Below are positions 36,890-46,699 of a DNA stretch of 64,000 nt, piece by piece. The DNA lies in the NCBI RefSeq assembly GCF_014648995.1, contig NZ_BMSE01000009.1, positions 240,649 to 304,648 on the forward strand, in the 5' to 3' direction. Each line of letters opens with the position of its first letter. The stretch's first letter is position 1. The position numbers were made by a program, and so were the translations under genes. The DNA comes from Streptomyces massasporeus. GTDB lineage: Bacteria > Actinomycetota > Actinomycetes > Streptomycetales > Streptomycetaceae. The notes under the pieces were generated by a model. The model was not told the DNA's origin, did no database searches, and saw only the letters and a program-made list of their open reading frames with translations.

Positions 36890-37411
36890 GTGTCGCAGTC
36901 GCACTATCCGTCGTGGCAGCCCTGGCAGGGTCCTGGTGCTCCCTCGATGCTGGCGTCGCACGCCGATCGGGAGCGGGCCGTGGACGTGCTCAGAGCCGGG
37001 TACGGCGAGGGGCGGATGGAGCGGGACGAGTTCGAGAAGCGGGTCGGGCGGGCTTACGCGGCGCGGACCGTGGGGGAGCTGGCGCTGCTCGTCGCCGATC
37101 TGCCGCAGGGGCCGCTGCCGCAGCCGGCCTCGGTCGTGCCCGTGCCGACGACGTTCGTGCCGGTGCCGCGGGCGCGGACCAACGGGAAGGCCGTCGCGGC
37201 CGGGGTGTGCGGGCTGCTGTGCGTGCCGACGATGGGGCTCACCGGGATCCCGGCGGTCGTGCTGGGGCATGTGGCCCGGGCCGAGATCCGCAGCCGGGGC
37301 GAGCTGGGGGACGGGCTCGCGCTGACCGGTCTGGTGCTCGGGTGGTTGTCCACGGCGGGCTGGGCACTCGTTCTGGTGTTGCTCACGGTGGTGTCCGTCG
37401 TAGCATCGTGA
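36890..37411 (+). CDS. DUF1707/DUF4190 membrane protein
   Basis: A 173-residue protein with an N-terminal DUF1707 domain (HADRERAVDVLRAGYGEGRM, then RDEFEKRVGRAYAARTVGEL, near 27-70) and a C-terminal pair of hydrophobic helices with the Gly-rich DUF4190 pattern (GVCGLLCVPTMGLTGIPAVV, then GLALTGLVLGWLSTAG). DUF1707 proteins are common in actinobacteria and of unknown function. GTG start with GGGGAGG at good distance; the longer in-frame form is Pro-rich and unlikely. It is monocistronic between rpoC and the str operon. Confidence 0.82.
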   Translation: MSQSHYPSWQPWQGPGAPSMLASHADRERAVDVLRAGYGEGRMERDEFEKRVGRAYAARTVGELALLVADLPQGPLPQPASVVPVPTTFVPVPRARTNGKAVAAGVCGLLCVPTMGLTGIPAVVLGHVARAEIRSRGELGDGLALTGLVLGWLSTAGWALVLVLLTVVSVVAS

Positions 37412-37509
37412 AGGTATGCATATCGGACACGAGCCGCCGACTTGAAGATCGACAACGGCTCGGGGGCTTGACATGTCCCGCCTGGCGATGCGGGCGGTGC
37501 CCATTTGTT

Positions 37510-37538
37510 TTGACCGCAGCGAATGCGGTAGGTACGCT
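37510..37538 (+). promoter_or_regulatory. str operon (rpsL) promoter
   Basis: TTGACC (37510-37515), a 17-base spacer and TACGCT (37533-37538), about 190 bases upstream of rpsL. Confidence 0.72.
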
Positions 37539-37656
37539 CAGACCTTGTGCCTGGGGTGTGCCCTGGCTCGCGTGTGTGCCATGAACCGCACGGCGAGCTG
37601 ACACCGGCCACCGTAATCTGCGCAGTTTCTGCCTCGCGGCGGAAGTCCGCGGGTTC

Positions 37657-37680
37657 GACACACCCGACCGCGTGGGTCGG
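37657..37680 (+). promoter_or_regulatory. Ribosomal-leader hairpin motif, rpsL copy
   Basis: GACAC, a spacer base, then CCCGACCGCGTGGGTCGG, which folds as CCGACC-gcgtg-GGTCGG. The same 24 bases, with one change, occur 70 bases before rpsJ. Confidence 0.6.
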
Positions 37681-37730
37681 CGACGTTCCAGGTTAGCTTC
37701 ACCATTCGGCACACAGAAACCGGAGAAGTA

Positions 37731-38102
37731 GTGCCTACGATCCAGCAGCTGGTCCGGAAGGGCCGGCAGGACAAGGTCGAGAAGAACAAGACGCCCGCAC
37801 TCGAGGGTTCCCCTCAGCGCCGGGGCGTCTGCACGCGTGTGTTCACGACCACCCCGAAGAAGCCGAACTCGGCCCTGCGTAAGGTCGCGCGTGTGCGTCT
37901 GACCAGCGGGATCGAGGTCACCGCTTACATTCCGGGTGAGGGACACAACCTGCAGGAGCACTCCATCGTGCTCGTGCGCGGCGGCCGTGTGAAGGACCTG
38001 CCGGGTGTTCGCTACAAGATCATCCGTGGCTCCCTCGACACCCAGGGTGTCAAGAACCGCAAGCAGGCCCGTTCCCGCTACGGCGCCAAGAAGGAGAAGT
38101 AA
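37731..38102 (+). CDS. rpsL: 30S ribosomal protein S12
   Basis: Decoding-centre protein of 123 residues. Lys43 (TTPKKPNSALRK) and Lys88 (RGGRVKDLPG), the two residues mutated in streptomycin-resistant Streptomyces, are wild type. GTG start with CGGAGAAGTA upstream. It heads the str operon (rpsL-rpsG-fusA-tuf). The leader holds a hairpin motif shared with rpsJ. Confidence 0.98.
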   Translation: MPTIQQLVRKGRQDKVEKNKTPALEGSPQRRGVCTRVFTTTPKKPNSALRKVARVRLTSGIEVTAYIPGEGHNLQEHSIVLVRGGRVKDLPGVRYKIIRGSLDTQGVKNRKQARSRYGAKKEK

Positions 38103-38104
38103 GA

Positions 38105-38575
38105 ATGCCTCGTAAGGGCCCCGCCCCGAAGCGCCCGGTCATCATCGACCCGGTCTACGGTTCTCCTCTGGTCACGTCGCTCATCAACAAGGTGCTGCTG
38201 AACGGCAAGCGCTCCACCGCCGAGCGCATCGTCTACGGCGCCATGGAGGGTCTGCGTGAGAAGACGGGCAACGACCCGATCATCACGCTGAAGCGCGCGC
38301 TGGAGAACATCAAGCCGACCCTCGAGGTCAAGTCCCGCCGTGTCGGTGGTGCGACGTACCAGGTTCCGATCGAGGTCAAGCCCGGTCGTGCCAACACGCT
38401 CGCGCTGCGCTGGCTGGTCGGTTACTCCCGCGCCCGTCGCGAGAAGACGATGACCGAGCGTCTGCTCAACGAGCTTCTCGACGCGTCCAACGGCCTCGGT
38501 GCCGCTGTGAAGAAGCGCGAGGACACCCACAAGATGGCCGAGTCCAACAAGGCCTTCGCGCACTACCGCTGGTAG
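38105..38575 (+). CDS. rpsG: 30S ribosomal protein S7
   Basis: 16S rRNA-binding head protein of 156 residues. PRKGPAPKRPVIIDPVYGSP at the start and GNDPIITLKRALENIKPTLE in the middle are family signatures; the end KMAESNKAFAHYRW is complete. It begins two bases after the rpsL stop, so it is co-translated. In E. coli S7 is the autoregulator of this operon; whether the same holds here is not shown. Confidence 0.98.
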   Translation: MPRKGPAPKRPVIIDPVYGSPLVTSLINKVLLNGKRSTAERIVYGAMEGLREKTGNDPIITLKRALENIKPTLEVKSRRVGGATYQVPIEVKPGRANTLALRWLVGYSRARREKTMTERLLNELLDASNGLGAAVKKREDTHKMAESNKAFAHYRW

Positions 38576-38614
38576 TCGCTACCCACATCGAGACCGAGAG
38601 AAGACTGAAGCCTT

Positions 38615-40741
38615 ATGGCTACCACTTCACTTGACCTGGCCAAGGTCCGCAACATCGGGATCATGGCCCACATCGACGCGGGCAAGACGACCACCACCGA
38701 GCGGATCCTGTTCTACACCGGTGTGTCTTACAAGATCGGTGAGGTCCACGACGGCGCTGCCACCATGGACTGGATGGAGCAGGAGCAGGAGCGTGGCATC
38801 ACGATCACGTCTGCTGCGACCACCTGTCACTGGCCGCTCGAGGACAACGACTACACCATCAACATCATCGACACCCCGGGTCACGTCGACTTCACCGTCG
38901 AGGTGGAGCGCTCCCTGCGCGTGCTCGACGGTGCCGTGACGGTGTTCGACGGTGTCGCCGGTGTCGAGCCGCAGTCCGAGACGGTGTGGCGTCAGGCCGA
39001 CCGCTACGGCGTGCCCCGCATCTGCTTCGTGAACAAGCTGGACCGTACCGGCGCCGAGTTCCACCGCTGCGTGGACATGATCTCGGACCGCCTGGGCGCC
39101 CAGCCGCTGGTCATGCAGCTGCCGATCGGTGCCGAGGCGGACTTCAAGGGCGTCATCGACCTCGTGACGATGAAGGCCCTGGTCTGGTCGGCCGAGGCGA
39201 CCAAGGGCGAGATGTACGACACCGTCGACATCCCGGACACCCACGCCGAGGCTGCCGAGGAGTACCGCGGCAAGCTGCTCGAGGCCGTCGCCGAGAACGA
39301 CGAAGAGCTGATGGAGCTGTACCTGGAGGGCACCGAGCCCACCGTGGAGCAGCTCTACGCCGCGATCCGTCGTATCACCATCGCGTCCGGCAAGAGCGGC
39401 GGCACCACCGTCACTCCCGTGTTCTGCGGCACCGCGTTCAAGAACAAGGGCGTTCAGCCCCTGCTCGACGCGGTCGTGCGCTACCTGCCCACCCCGCTCG
39501 ACGTCGAGGCCATCGAGGGCCACGACGTCAAGGACCCGGAGCAGGTCATCGCGCGCAAGCCGTCGGAGGACGAGCCCCTCGCCGCGCTGGCGTTCAAGAT
39601 CATGAGCGACCCGCACCTCGGCAAGCTCACCTTCGTCCGCGTGTACTCCGGCCGCCTCCTGTCCGGCACCGCCGTGCTGAACTCGGTGAAGGGCAAGAAG
39701 GAGCGCATCGGCAAGATCTACCGCATGCACGCGAACAAGCGTGAGGAGATCGAGTCGGTGGGCGCCGGCGACATCGTCGCCGTGATGGGTCTCAAGCAGA
39801 CCACCACGGGTGAGACGCTGTCCGACGACAAGAACCCGGTCATCCTGGAGTCCATGGACTTCCCGGCGCCGGTCATCCAGGTCGCCATCGAGCCCAAGTC
39901 GAAGGGCGACCAGGAGAAGCTGGGCGTCGCGATCCAGCGCCTCGCCGAGGAGGACCCGTCGTTCCAGGTCCACTCGGACGAGGAGACGGGCCAGACCATC
40001 ATCGGCGGTATGGGCGAGCTGCACCTCGAGGTGCTGGTCGACCGCATGCGCCGTGAGTTCAAGGTCGAGGCCAACGTCGGCAAGCCGCAGGTCGCCTACC
40101 GTGAGACGATCCGCAAGGCCGTCGAGCGCGTGGACTACACCCACAAGAAGCAGACCGGTGGTACCGGTCAGTTCGCCAAGGTGCAGATCGCGATCGAGCC
40201 GATCGAGGGCGGCGACGCCTCGTACGAGTTCGTGAACAAGGTGACCGGTGGTCGTATCCCGAAGGAGTACATCCCTTCGGTCGACGCCGGTGCGCAGGAG
40301 GCCATGCAGTTCGGCATCCTCGCCGGCTACGAGATGACCGGCGTGCGCGTCACCCTGATCGACGGTGGCTACCACGAGGTCGACTCCTCCGAGCTGGCGT
40401 TCAAGATCGCCGGTTCGCAGGCCTTCAAGGAGGCCGCGCGCAAGGCCAGCCCCGTGCTGCTCGAGCCGATGATGGCCGTCGAGGTCACCACGCCCGAGGA
40501 CTACATGGGTGAGGTCATCGGCGACATCAACTCCCGCCGTGGTCAGATCCAGGCCATGGAGGAGCGGGCCGGTGCCCGTGTCGTGAAGGGCCTCGTGCCC
40601 CTCTCGGAGATGTTCGGCTACGTCGGAGACCTCCGCAGCAAGACGTCGGGTCGCGCAAGCTACTCGATGCAGTTCGACTCCTACGCCGAGGTTCCCCGGA
40701 ACGTCGCCGAGGAGATCATCGCGAAGGCCAAGGGCGAGTAA
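38615..40741 (+). CDS. fusA: Elongation factor G
   Basis: Ribosomal translocase GTPase of 708 residues. G1 AHIDAGKTTTTERI near residue 17, G2 with the RGITITSAA stretch, G3 DTPGH and G4 NKLD are intact. Domain IV and V signatures are present (KEYIPSVDAGAQEAM; GYVGDLRSKTSGRASYSMQF). It follows rpsG by 39 bases in the str operon. A hairpin-rich gap leads to tuf. Confidence 0.98.
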   Translation: MATTSLDLAKVRNIGIMAHIDAGKTTTTERILFYTGVSYKIGEVHDGAATMDWMEQEQERGITITSAATTCHWPLEDNDYTINIIDTPGHVDFTVEVERSLRVLDGAVTVFDGVAGVEPQSETVWRQADRYGVPRICFVNKLDRTGAEFHRCVDMISDRLGAQPLVMQLPIGAEADFKGVIDLVTMKALVWSAEATKGEMYDTVDIPDTHAEAAEEYRGKLLEAVAENDEELMELYLEGTEPTVEQLYAAIRRITIASGKSGGTTVTPVFCGTAFKNKGVQPLLDAVVRYLPTPLDVEAIEGHDVKDPEQVIARKPSEDEPLAALAFKIMSDPHLGKLTFVRVYSGRLLSGTAVLNSVKGKKERIGKIYRMHANKREEIESVGAGDIVAVMGLKQTTTGETLSDDKNPVILESMDFPAPVIQVAIEPKSKGDQEKLGVAIQRLAEEDPSFQVHSDEETGQTIIGGMGELHLEVLVDRMRREFKVEANVGKPQVAYRETIRKAVERVDYTHKKQTGGTGQFAKVQIAIEPIEGGDASYEFVNKVTGGRIPKEYIPSVDAGAQEAMQFGILAGYEMTGVRVTLIDGGYHEVDSSELAFKIAGSQAFKEAARKASPVLLEPMMAVEVTTPEDYMGEVIGDINSRRGQIQAMEERAGARVVKGLVPLSEMFGYVGDLRSKTSGRASYSMQFDSYAEVPRNVAEEIIAKAKGE

Positions 40742-40778
40742 CGCACCGCGTCTACACGCCGTAGGCTTGACTCCGGTG

Positions 40779-40821
40779 CTCGAGGGGCATTCCGCCGCAA
40801 TCGTGGTGGGAATGCCCCGAG
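40779..40821 (+). terminator. fusA-tuf intergenic hairpin
   Basis: Perfect 10-bp arms GGGGCATTCC (40784-40793) and GGAATGCCCC (40809-40818) plus three outer pairs. Without a U-run it may be a partial terminator or processing site that separates tuf levels from the rest of the operon. Confidence 0.6.
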
Positions 40822-40895
40822 GCCCGGGCTTTCCAGCAAAGATCACCTGGCGCCGATGAGTAAGGCGTACCAGAACCACTCTCAGGAGGACCCCA

Positions 40896-42089
<1,194 letters not shown>

Positions 42090-42131
42090 GTCCTCGGACT
42101 GGCTTGAGGGTCTACTGACCTGAGTGGCTCG

Positions 42132-42168
42132 AAGGGGCCCGTACGACTTCGGTCGTGCGGGCCCTTTT
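42132..42168 (+). terminator. str operon terminator
   Basis: Arms AAGGGGCCCGTACGAC and GTCGTGCGGGCCCTTTT with a TTCG tetraloop (42148-42151). The A/T-rich base of the stem acts as the U-tail. Confidence 0.9.
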
Positions 42169-42212
42169 GCTGTCCCGGTCCGTCCCGTGTTCCGTGCGGT
42201 TAGCGTGTCCGG

Positions 42213-42707
42213 GTGCCGTCTGTGAACCTGCGCCATTCAGTCCGCGCGCTCATCCTCGACGAGGACGACCGCATCCTCCTGTGCCGGTTCGCGATTCCGG
42301 AGCCGGCGGGAACCGTGGTGTGGGCAGCGCCCGGTGGCGGGATCGAGCCGGGTGAGACACCGCTTGCCGCCTTGCGCCGGGAACTGCTGGAAGAGGTGGG
42401 TCTCGCCGTCAGCGCCGATCCGCCGCACGTCTGGCACCAGGAGGTCGTGGCGCCCGGACACGCCGCGGGCTACGACGGCGTCATCAACGACTACTTCCTC
42501 GTACGCACTGCCGGTTTCGATCCGCGCGGGACGCTGTCCGACGTCGAGCTGGCCGAGGAGAACATCAGCGGTCTGGAGTGGTGGGACCCGTCCGAAGTGG
42601 CCCGCTACGACGGTCCGGACCTGTTCTCTCCGCGTGACCTCGCGACTCCGCTGACGGCCTTGATCACCTCGGGTGTTCCGGTCAGGCCGGTGCGGCTCGG
42701 GCTCTGA
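42213..42707 (+). CDS. NUDIX hydrolase
   Basis: Nucleotide-diphosphate-linked hydrolase of 164 residues. The NUDIX box is complete: Gly-Gly-Ile-Glu-Pro-Gly-Glu at the start, RRELLEEVGL at the end (near residues 42-64). The substrate is not predictable from the box. The GTG start has no ribosome site; TAGCGT lies 7 bases upstream, which suggests a leaderless transcript. First gene of the accessory island between tuf and rpsJ. Confidence 0.88.
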   Translation: MPSVNLRHSVRALILDEDDRILLCRFAIPEPAGTVVWAAPGGGIEPGETPLAALRRELLEEVGLAVSADPPHVWHQEVVAPGHAAGYDGVINDYFLVRTAGFDPRGTLSDVELAEENISGLEWWDPSEVARYDGPDLFSPRDLATPLTALITSGVPVRPVRLGL

Positions 42708-42810
42708 GCGGACAGCGCGGCCGCTGACCGGCAGTCGCGGCACCGGCCGGGTTCCGGGGCGCGGAAGGCGCGGTCGCAGCCGTCGCAGGTCTGGAGGGGG
42801 GCTCCAGGTG

Positions 42811-43038
42811 ATGCCGACGAGCAGCGACGCCCACCCCGGTCTGAACGGGAGGATCGAGGTGCTGAAGTTCGGGGACGGCACTGCTGTGGGCCGATCGGAC
42901 GGTGCGTTCAACGGTCGACCGAGCACTGATCCCAAACAGATCCGGATCCTCGAACTGCGGTATGGCACGATCCGGGCTCAGGCCCTTCCGCCACGGGAGT
43001 CGCTGGCCTTTATCGAGCAACTGCTGGGAGAGACATGA
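42811..43038 (+). pseudogene. C-terminal fragment of an XRE/DUF5753 regulator
   Basis: The 75-residue frame resembles only the end of Streptomyces XRE-type regulators with a DUF5753 ligand domain (AHPGLNGRIEVLKFGDGTAV, then LELRYGTIRAQALPPRESLA). The N-terminal helix-turn-helix and most of the domain, about 200 residues, are missing; the upstream DNA is unrelated. The stop overlaps the ATG of the next frame (ATGA), the normal junction for a regulator followed by its DUF397 partner. Confidence 0.55.
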
Positions 43039-43222
43039 TCCGCAACGCTGAACTGCGTGGTTCAAGAGCAGCTACAGCAGTGGCCCCGACGGCAACTCCT
43101 GCGTCGAGATCGCGATAGGCCCCGAGACCGCCACCATCCACGTCCGGGACTCCAAGCACACCGACGGCCCCCGGCTCGCGCTGACGCCGGAGGCCTGGTC
43201 GGAGTTCCTGGCTTCCTTCTAG
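43035..43222 (+). pseudogene. DUF397 protein with a one-base deletion
   Basis: After MIRNAEL the frame shifts; from 43058 another frame reads WFKSSYSSGPDGNSCVEIA and ends WSEFLASF, which is a complete DUF397 domain. DUF397 proteins usually start ELAWFKSSYS, so one G seems lost near 43056 (GAACTG-GCGTGG expected). DUF397 proteins pair with the XRE/DUF5753 type, whose remnant is directly upstream. Sequencing error is the alternative. The stop overlaps the convergent S41 gene by four bases. Confidence 0.6.
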
Positions 43223-44601
43223 CCGCCGTTCCGAAGGACGCCTACCGCGCGGTCGAACGCCGAGTCCCGCTTCTTCCCGAACTCCTCCTTCGTGAAGACC
43301 GGTTCGGTCAGGTGGGGCGGGATGCCGGTGCCGTCGTAGGTCCGGCCCGACCGGTTCAGGAACTCCTCGTTCGGGAGGATCGCCGTCATCCCGTTCGGCA
43401 GGTTGCGCTGCATGACGTCGGAGAACACACCCTGGGTCGGCTGCCCGACGCGGACCGTTCCGCCCGGACGGTCGATCAGGGCCTGCGTGAAGGTCTCACC
43501 CGCGCTGACGGTCGTGCCCGAGGTCAGTACGGCGATGGGCCCGGTGTAGCGGGGCCCGGAAGCCGGTACGACCCGGATGGGCTCGGGGCGGGTGTGCCGG
43601 TCGGGGTCGGTCGGGTGGTTCCGGGCGCGCTTGGCGTAGGCGACGTAGGGCGTGTCCGTGAGGCGTTCGGCGATGTGGATGCCGAGGGCGTCGGAGCCGC
43701 CGCCGTTGATGCGCAGGTCGATGATCAGGCCTTTGAGCCGCTGGGTGCGCTCGGTGGTGAGGATCGTGTCCAGGGCCTTGTCGAGTTCGGCGAGGTGGAC
43801 GGGATAGGGGGCGCCGTCAGGGGCGTATCCGCCGAAACCGGAGATGCGGAGGTAGCCCTGGCCGGCGGCGCGGCCGGCCAGGTCGGCGTAGGTGATGCGG
43901 CCGCCTGCGAAGTCCTGGCGGTACGGGGCGTTCTTGAGGTCGCGTTCGGTGATGAACTTCTTGACCTTGGTGTCCAGTGCCTCGCCGGGCGGTTGGGTGC
44001 CCGGGCGGACCTGGGCGAAGACCTGGTTCCCGTCCCGGACGGCGACATGGGCGTCGTAGAGGGGCCGCACCATGTCGCTGAAGATGCCGAAGAGCTCCTT
44101 GCGGGTGGTGTCCCGGTGCACCTTCGGCCGGTACCGGTCCCTCATGTCCTGCCAGCCGACGCCCTTCGCGGCGAAGAAGGGGTAGTTCTCGGCGAAGGAG
44201 TGCCAGAAGACGTCGAAGGCGGTGCGGGGGTCCTTGGGGGTGGGGCGGGTGCAGTCGGCCGGCAGTTCCTGGATCCGCCGCAGCGAGCGGTGTCCGACCG
44301 AGGTGTCGAAGCCCAGGGTGGCGCGGTTCCCACCGGGGCCGGGCCGGACGGTCAGTGTGGCGCCGTCGGCGGTCGCGTACGTGCCGGGGCCGGTCCGCCG
44401 GGCACTGTCACCTTTGAGACAGCTGACGGATGTCGTCTGGAACTCCTGGAGGGTGTCACCGTCGAGGGAGAGGACGGTGCCGTAGCCGTCCATGCGCCAG
44501 AGGCCGTCGGTGCCCGGTTCGCCTGTGGTGGCCGCGGTGGCCGGTGCTGCCGCTGCCGCGGCGAGGGCCAGGGTGATGGCGGTGGCTGTGATGGTGCGCA
44601 T
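43219..44601 (-). CDS. Secreted S41-family (tail-specific/C-terminal processing) peptidase
   Basis: Exported serine peptidase of 460 residues. The signal peptide MRTITATAITLALAAAAAAP-ATAA is clear. The S41 core has GRITYADLAGRAAGQGYLRI, DLRINGGGSDALG near residue 290, the nucleophile Ser in LTSGTTVSAGETF near 355 and PTQGVFSD. No PDZ domain is evident, like the interphotoreceptor-retinoid-binding subgroup. GGGGGAA before the ATG. No nearby partner is obvious; monocistronic. Confidence 0.85.
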   Translation of the reverse strand: MRTITATAITLALAAAAAAPATAATTGEPGTDGLWRMDGYGTVLSLDGDTLQEFQTTSVSCLKGDSARRTGPGTYATADGATLTVRPGPGGNRATLGFDTSVGHRSLRRIQELPADCTRPTPKDPRTAFDVFWHSFAENYPFFAAKGVGWQDMRDRYRPKVHRDTTRKELFGIFSDMVRPLYDAHVAVRDGNQVFAQVRPGTQPPGEALDTKVKKFITERDLKNAPYRQDFAGGRITYADLAGRAAGQGYLRISGFGGYAPDGAPYPVHLAELDKALDTILTTERTQRLKGLIIDLRINGGGSDALGIHIAERLTDTPYVAYAKRARNHPTDPDRHTRPEPIRVVPASGPRYTGPIAVLTSGTTVSAGETFTQALIDRPGGTVRVGQPTQGVFSDVMQRNLPNGMTAILPNEEFLNRSGRTYDGTGIPPHLTEPVFTKEEFGKKRDSAFDRAVGVLRNGG

Positions 44602-44740
44602 GGTGGGTTCCCCCGTGGTGTGGTCGTGTGCCACCACGGTGGCTGCGGGAGGGGAGGGCCGGCCATCCGGCGGGCTGGTGGACGGGGATGGGGGCTACCC
44701 CCCGGACTTGTGCACCCCTGCCAGGTCGTAACACTGGAGG

Positions 44741-45331
44741 ATGACTTCGGAACCGGAGCGCGACGACCACCTCGATCCCGGCGCCGACACGATCGGTGAT
44801 CACCCCGACCTGGACGCGATCGAGGAGCTGTGCTCGGGCTCGATCCCGGACGCCGTACTGGCCGCCAGGGCGCGGGAGACGGTGCCACGACTCGTGGCGG
44901 AGGTCAGGCGCCTGCGGTGGCTCGTCGAGTACGGGGCGTGCCCAACGGCGGGCACCACCGGGACGGAGTTCGTGCTCCCGCTCGACGAGGAGATGCTCGG
45001 CTACTTCCGCGAGATGGTGGACGTGCTGGTGGAGCACCTCGGTGTCCCCCGTGCGGAGGCGGTCGCCAGGGTCAACGCGGCGTACGGGACGCGGCAGTGG
45101 GTCGCCCTGGACCTCCAGCTCATGGGACACGAGCTGCCCGAGTACTGGGCCTACGGTCTGTACTACGGCCAGGACGGCCGGGGCCGCAGCCCGGTCGGGG
45201 ACCCGGTCGCGGACGCGGACATCGACTTCGCCACGCTCCCCGTACGCCCGGCACCGCCGAGGGACTCGCCCTTCTGGACGGTGCAGGAGCAGGAGCTCAA
45301 GGTGGTCGGTGAGCCGGCCGAGAGCCCTTGA
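44741..45331 (+). CDS. Acidic protein of unknown function
   Basis: A soluble protein of 196 residues, rich in Asp, Glu, Ala and Leu. I do not recognise a family. Visible features are DAIEELCSGSIPDAVLAARA and VLVEHLGVPRAEAVARVNAA, both helical, and an aromatic GHELPEYWAYGLYYGQD stretch. GGAGG abuts the ATG. It is divergent from the S41 gene. Confidence 0.55.
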   Translation: MTSEPERDDHLDPGADTIGDHPDLDAIEELCSGSIPDAVLAARARETVPRLVAEVRRLRWLVEYGACPTAGTTGTEFVLPLDEEMLGYFREMVDVLVEHLGVPRAEAVARVNAAYGTRQWVALDLQLMGHELPEYWAYGLYYGQDGRGRSPVGDPVADADIDFATLPVRPAPPRDSPFWTVQEQELKVVGEPAESP

Positions 45332-45462
45332 GCTCCGTACCGGCCATGCCCACGGCTGTCGCCTGTCTCGTCCGTCTCACGCCGTTGGTCGTGGTCGCAT
45401 CCAGCCCTCGCACGATGGGACGATGACCGGACTTGTGATCGGGTGAACGGGAGGCCGGCGCC

Positions 45463-46110
45463 ATGGCCCGGTACATGGAGACCCTGACCGTCGAGCGGGG
45501 TGGTTTCCGGATCAAGGTGCCGAAGTCCTGGTGGGAGTCCGACGTGCGGCCGGAGTCGCGGGACGACTCGATCCGCCGGATGGTGAGCGAGCGCGTCCGG
45601 CAGCGCCCGGAGCTGGAGCAGTACCGGGACACGTACGTCGACTTCCTCCAGAAGGCCGCCGCGGACGCCTGGAAGTCGGGCGCGATGTACTGCGGCTGCA
45701 TGGCGGAAAGCTTCGGCGGGGACACGCCGATCACGGGTTCGGTGACCGTCTCGCTGGTGGGCGGCCGCAACGAGCGGGGCGAGCCCTTGTCGAACGACCC
45801 GTCCGTCATCGCCGGCCAGCTCGCGGTCAAGGAGGCCAAGCGGGAGGGCGACTCCTGGCGGAAGGTCACGACGGTCGACATCCCCGGTGTCGGTCCGGCC
45901 GCGCGCACGCACGGCATCGAGGACATCGCCGTACCGGGTGACGCGCTCAACCGCACGATCAGGGCCGTGCTGATGCAGACGTACATCCCCGTCCCGGGGC
46001 AGGAGGGCAAGGTGGCCCTGGTCGCCGGAAGCAGCCAGGTCCTCGACCTCGCGGACTCCTTCTTCGACATCTTCGACGCGATCACGTCTACGTTCCGGTT
46101 CACGGGCTGA
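45463..46110 (+). CDS. Protein of unknown function upstream of the RHS remnant
   Basis: A 215-residue soluble protein with no signal peptide. ETLTVERGGFRIKVPKSWWE at the start and LADSFFDIFDAITSTFRFTG at the end are notable, as is a VGSGA-less middle with MYCGCMAESFGG. I do not know the family. The next gene starts two bases after its stop, so the two form an operon just upstream of a polymorphic-toxin scar. A chaperone or adaptor role for the toxin would fit this position but is inference only. Confidence 0.55.
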   Translation: MARYMETLTVERGGFRIKVPKSWWESDVRPESRDDSIRRMVSERVRQRPELEQYRDTYVDFLQKAAADAWKSGAMYCGCMAESFGGDTPITGSVTVSLVGGRNERGEPLSNDPSVIAGQLAVKEAKREGDSWRKVTTVDIPGVGPAARTHGIEDIAVPGDALNRTIRAVLMQTYIPVPGQEGKVALVAGSSQVLDLADSFFDIFDAITSTFRFTG

Positions 46111-46111
46111 T

Positions 46112-46585
46112 GTGGCGGTGTCTCGCGGGTGGGACTGGGAGAGCGGTGAGGGCCTGCTGAGGCTGGACGACCCGGGGGAGTGGGACGCGGCCTTCGAGCG
46201 TGGTGACGAGCGTCTCGGGACGGCGGTGATCGGACTGACGTTCCACTGCACGCTGGCGGAGGTGTCTCCGCGGATCGTGAGGGCGATGCAGCTGCCGGAC
46301 GCCGGTCAGCGCGGGTTCGCGTTCACAGCGGCGGGGCACGCGGCCCGGCTCAACGGGGAGCTGACCCCGGAACTGTACGCGGCCCTGCGCGCCGAAGGCC
46401 CCGGCGGTTTCGCCGAGAACGCCATTGGGGACACGCTTACTTTCGTGCCGCTCCGGAAGCTTCCGCCGTGGTTCAAGTGGCGGTGGGCGTATGAGGCGGT
46501 GCGGAACAAGCTGGACGCCTGGTGGCTGCAGTCCGTGTATGGCGTCGAGGATGCCTGGCGGGCCGTACGCGGGCACAGATCCTGA
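46112..46585 (+). CDS. Protein of unknown function, operon partner of the upstream gene
   Basis: A 157-residue protein (MAVSRGWDWESGEGLLRLDD) with a Trp-rich C-terminus (PPWFKWRWAYEAVRNKLDAW). GTG start one base after the preceding stop. No recognisable domain. It ends 114 bases upstream of the RHS remnant. Confidence 0.55.
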   Translation: MAVSRGWDWESGEGLLRLDDPGEWDAAFERGDERLGTAVIGLTFHCTLAEVSPRIVRAMQLPDAGQRGFAFTAAGHAARLNGELTPELYAALRAEGPGGFAENAIGDTLTFVPLRKLPPWFKWRWAYEAVRNKLDAWWLQSVYGVEDAWRAVRGHRS

Positions 46586-46699
46586 CGCCGGTCTCCGCGG
46601 TTCACCCCCGGCCCCGCCTTTCTGTCGAACGGTTGTGCCTTGTAAGTTCACGTGTGCATACGGTTGTTGACGTAGATGTGCGCGTGACGGGGTTGCGGT

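Noticed and set aside
37731..38102. Streptomycin-resistance substitutions in S12
   Set aside because: Lys43 and Lys88 are wild type.
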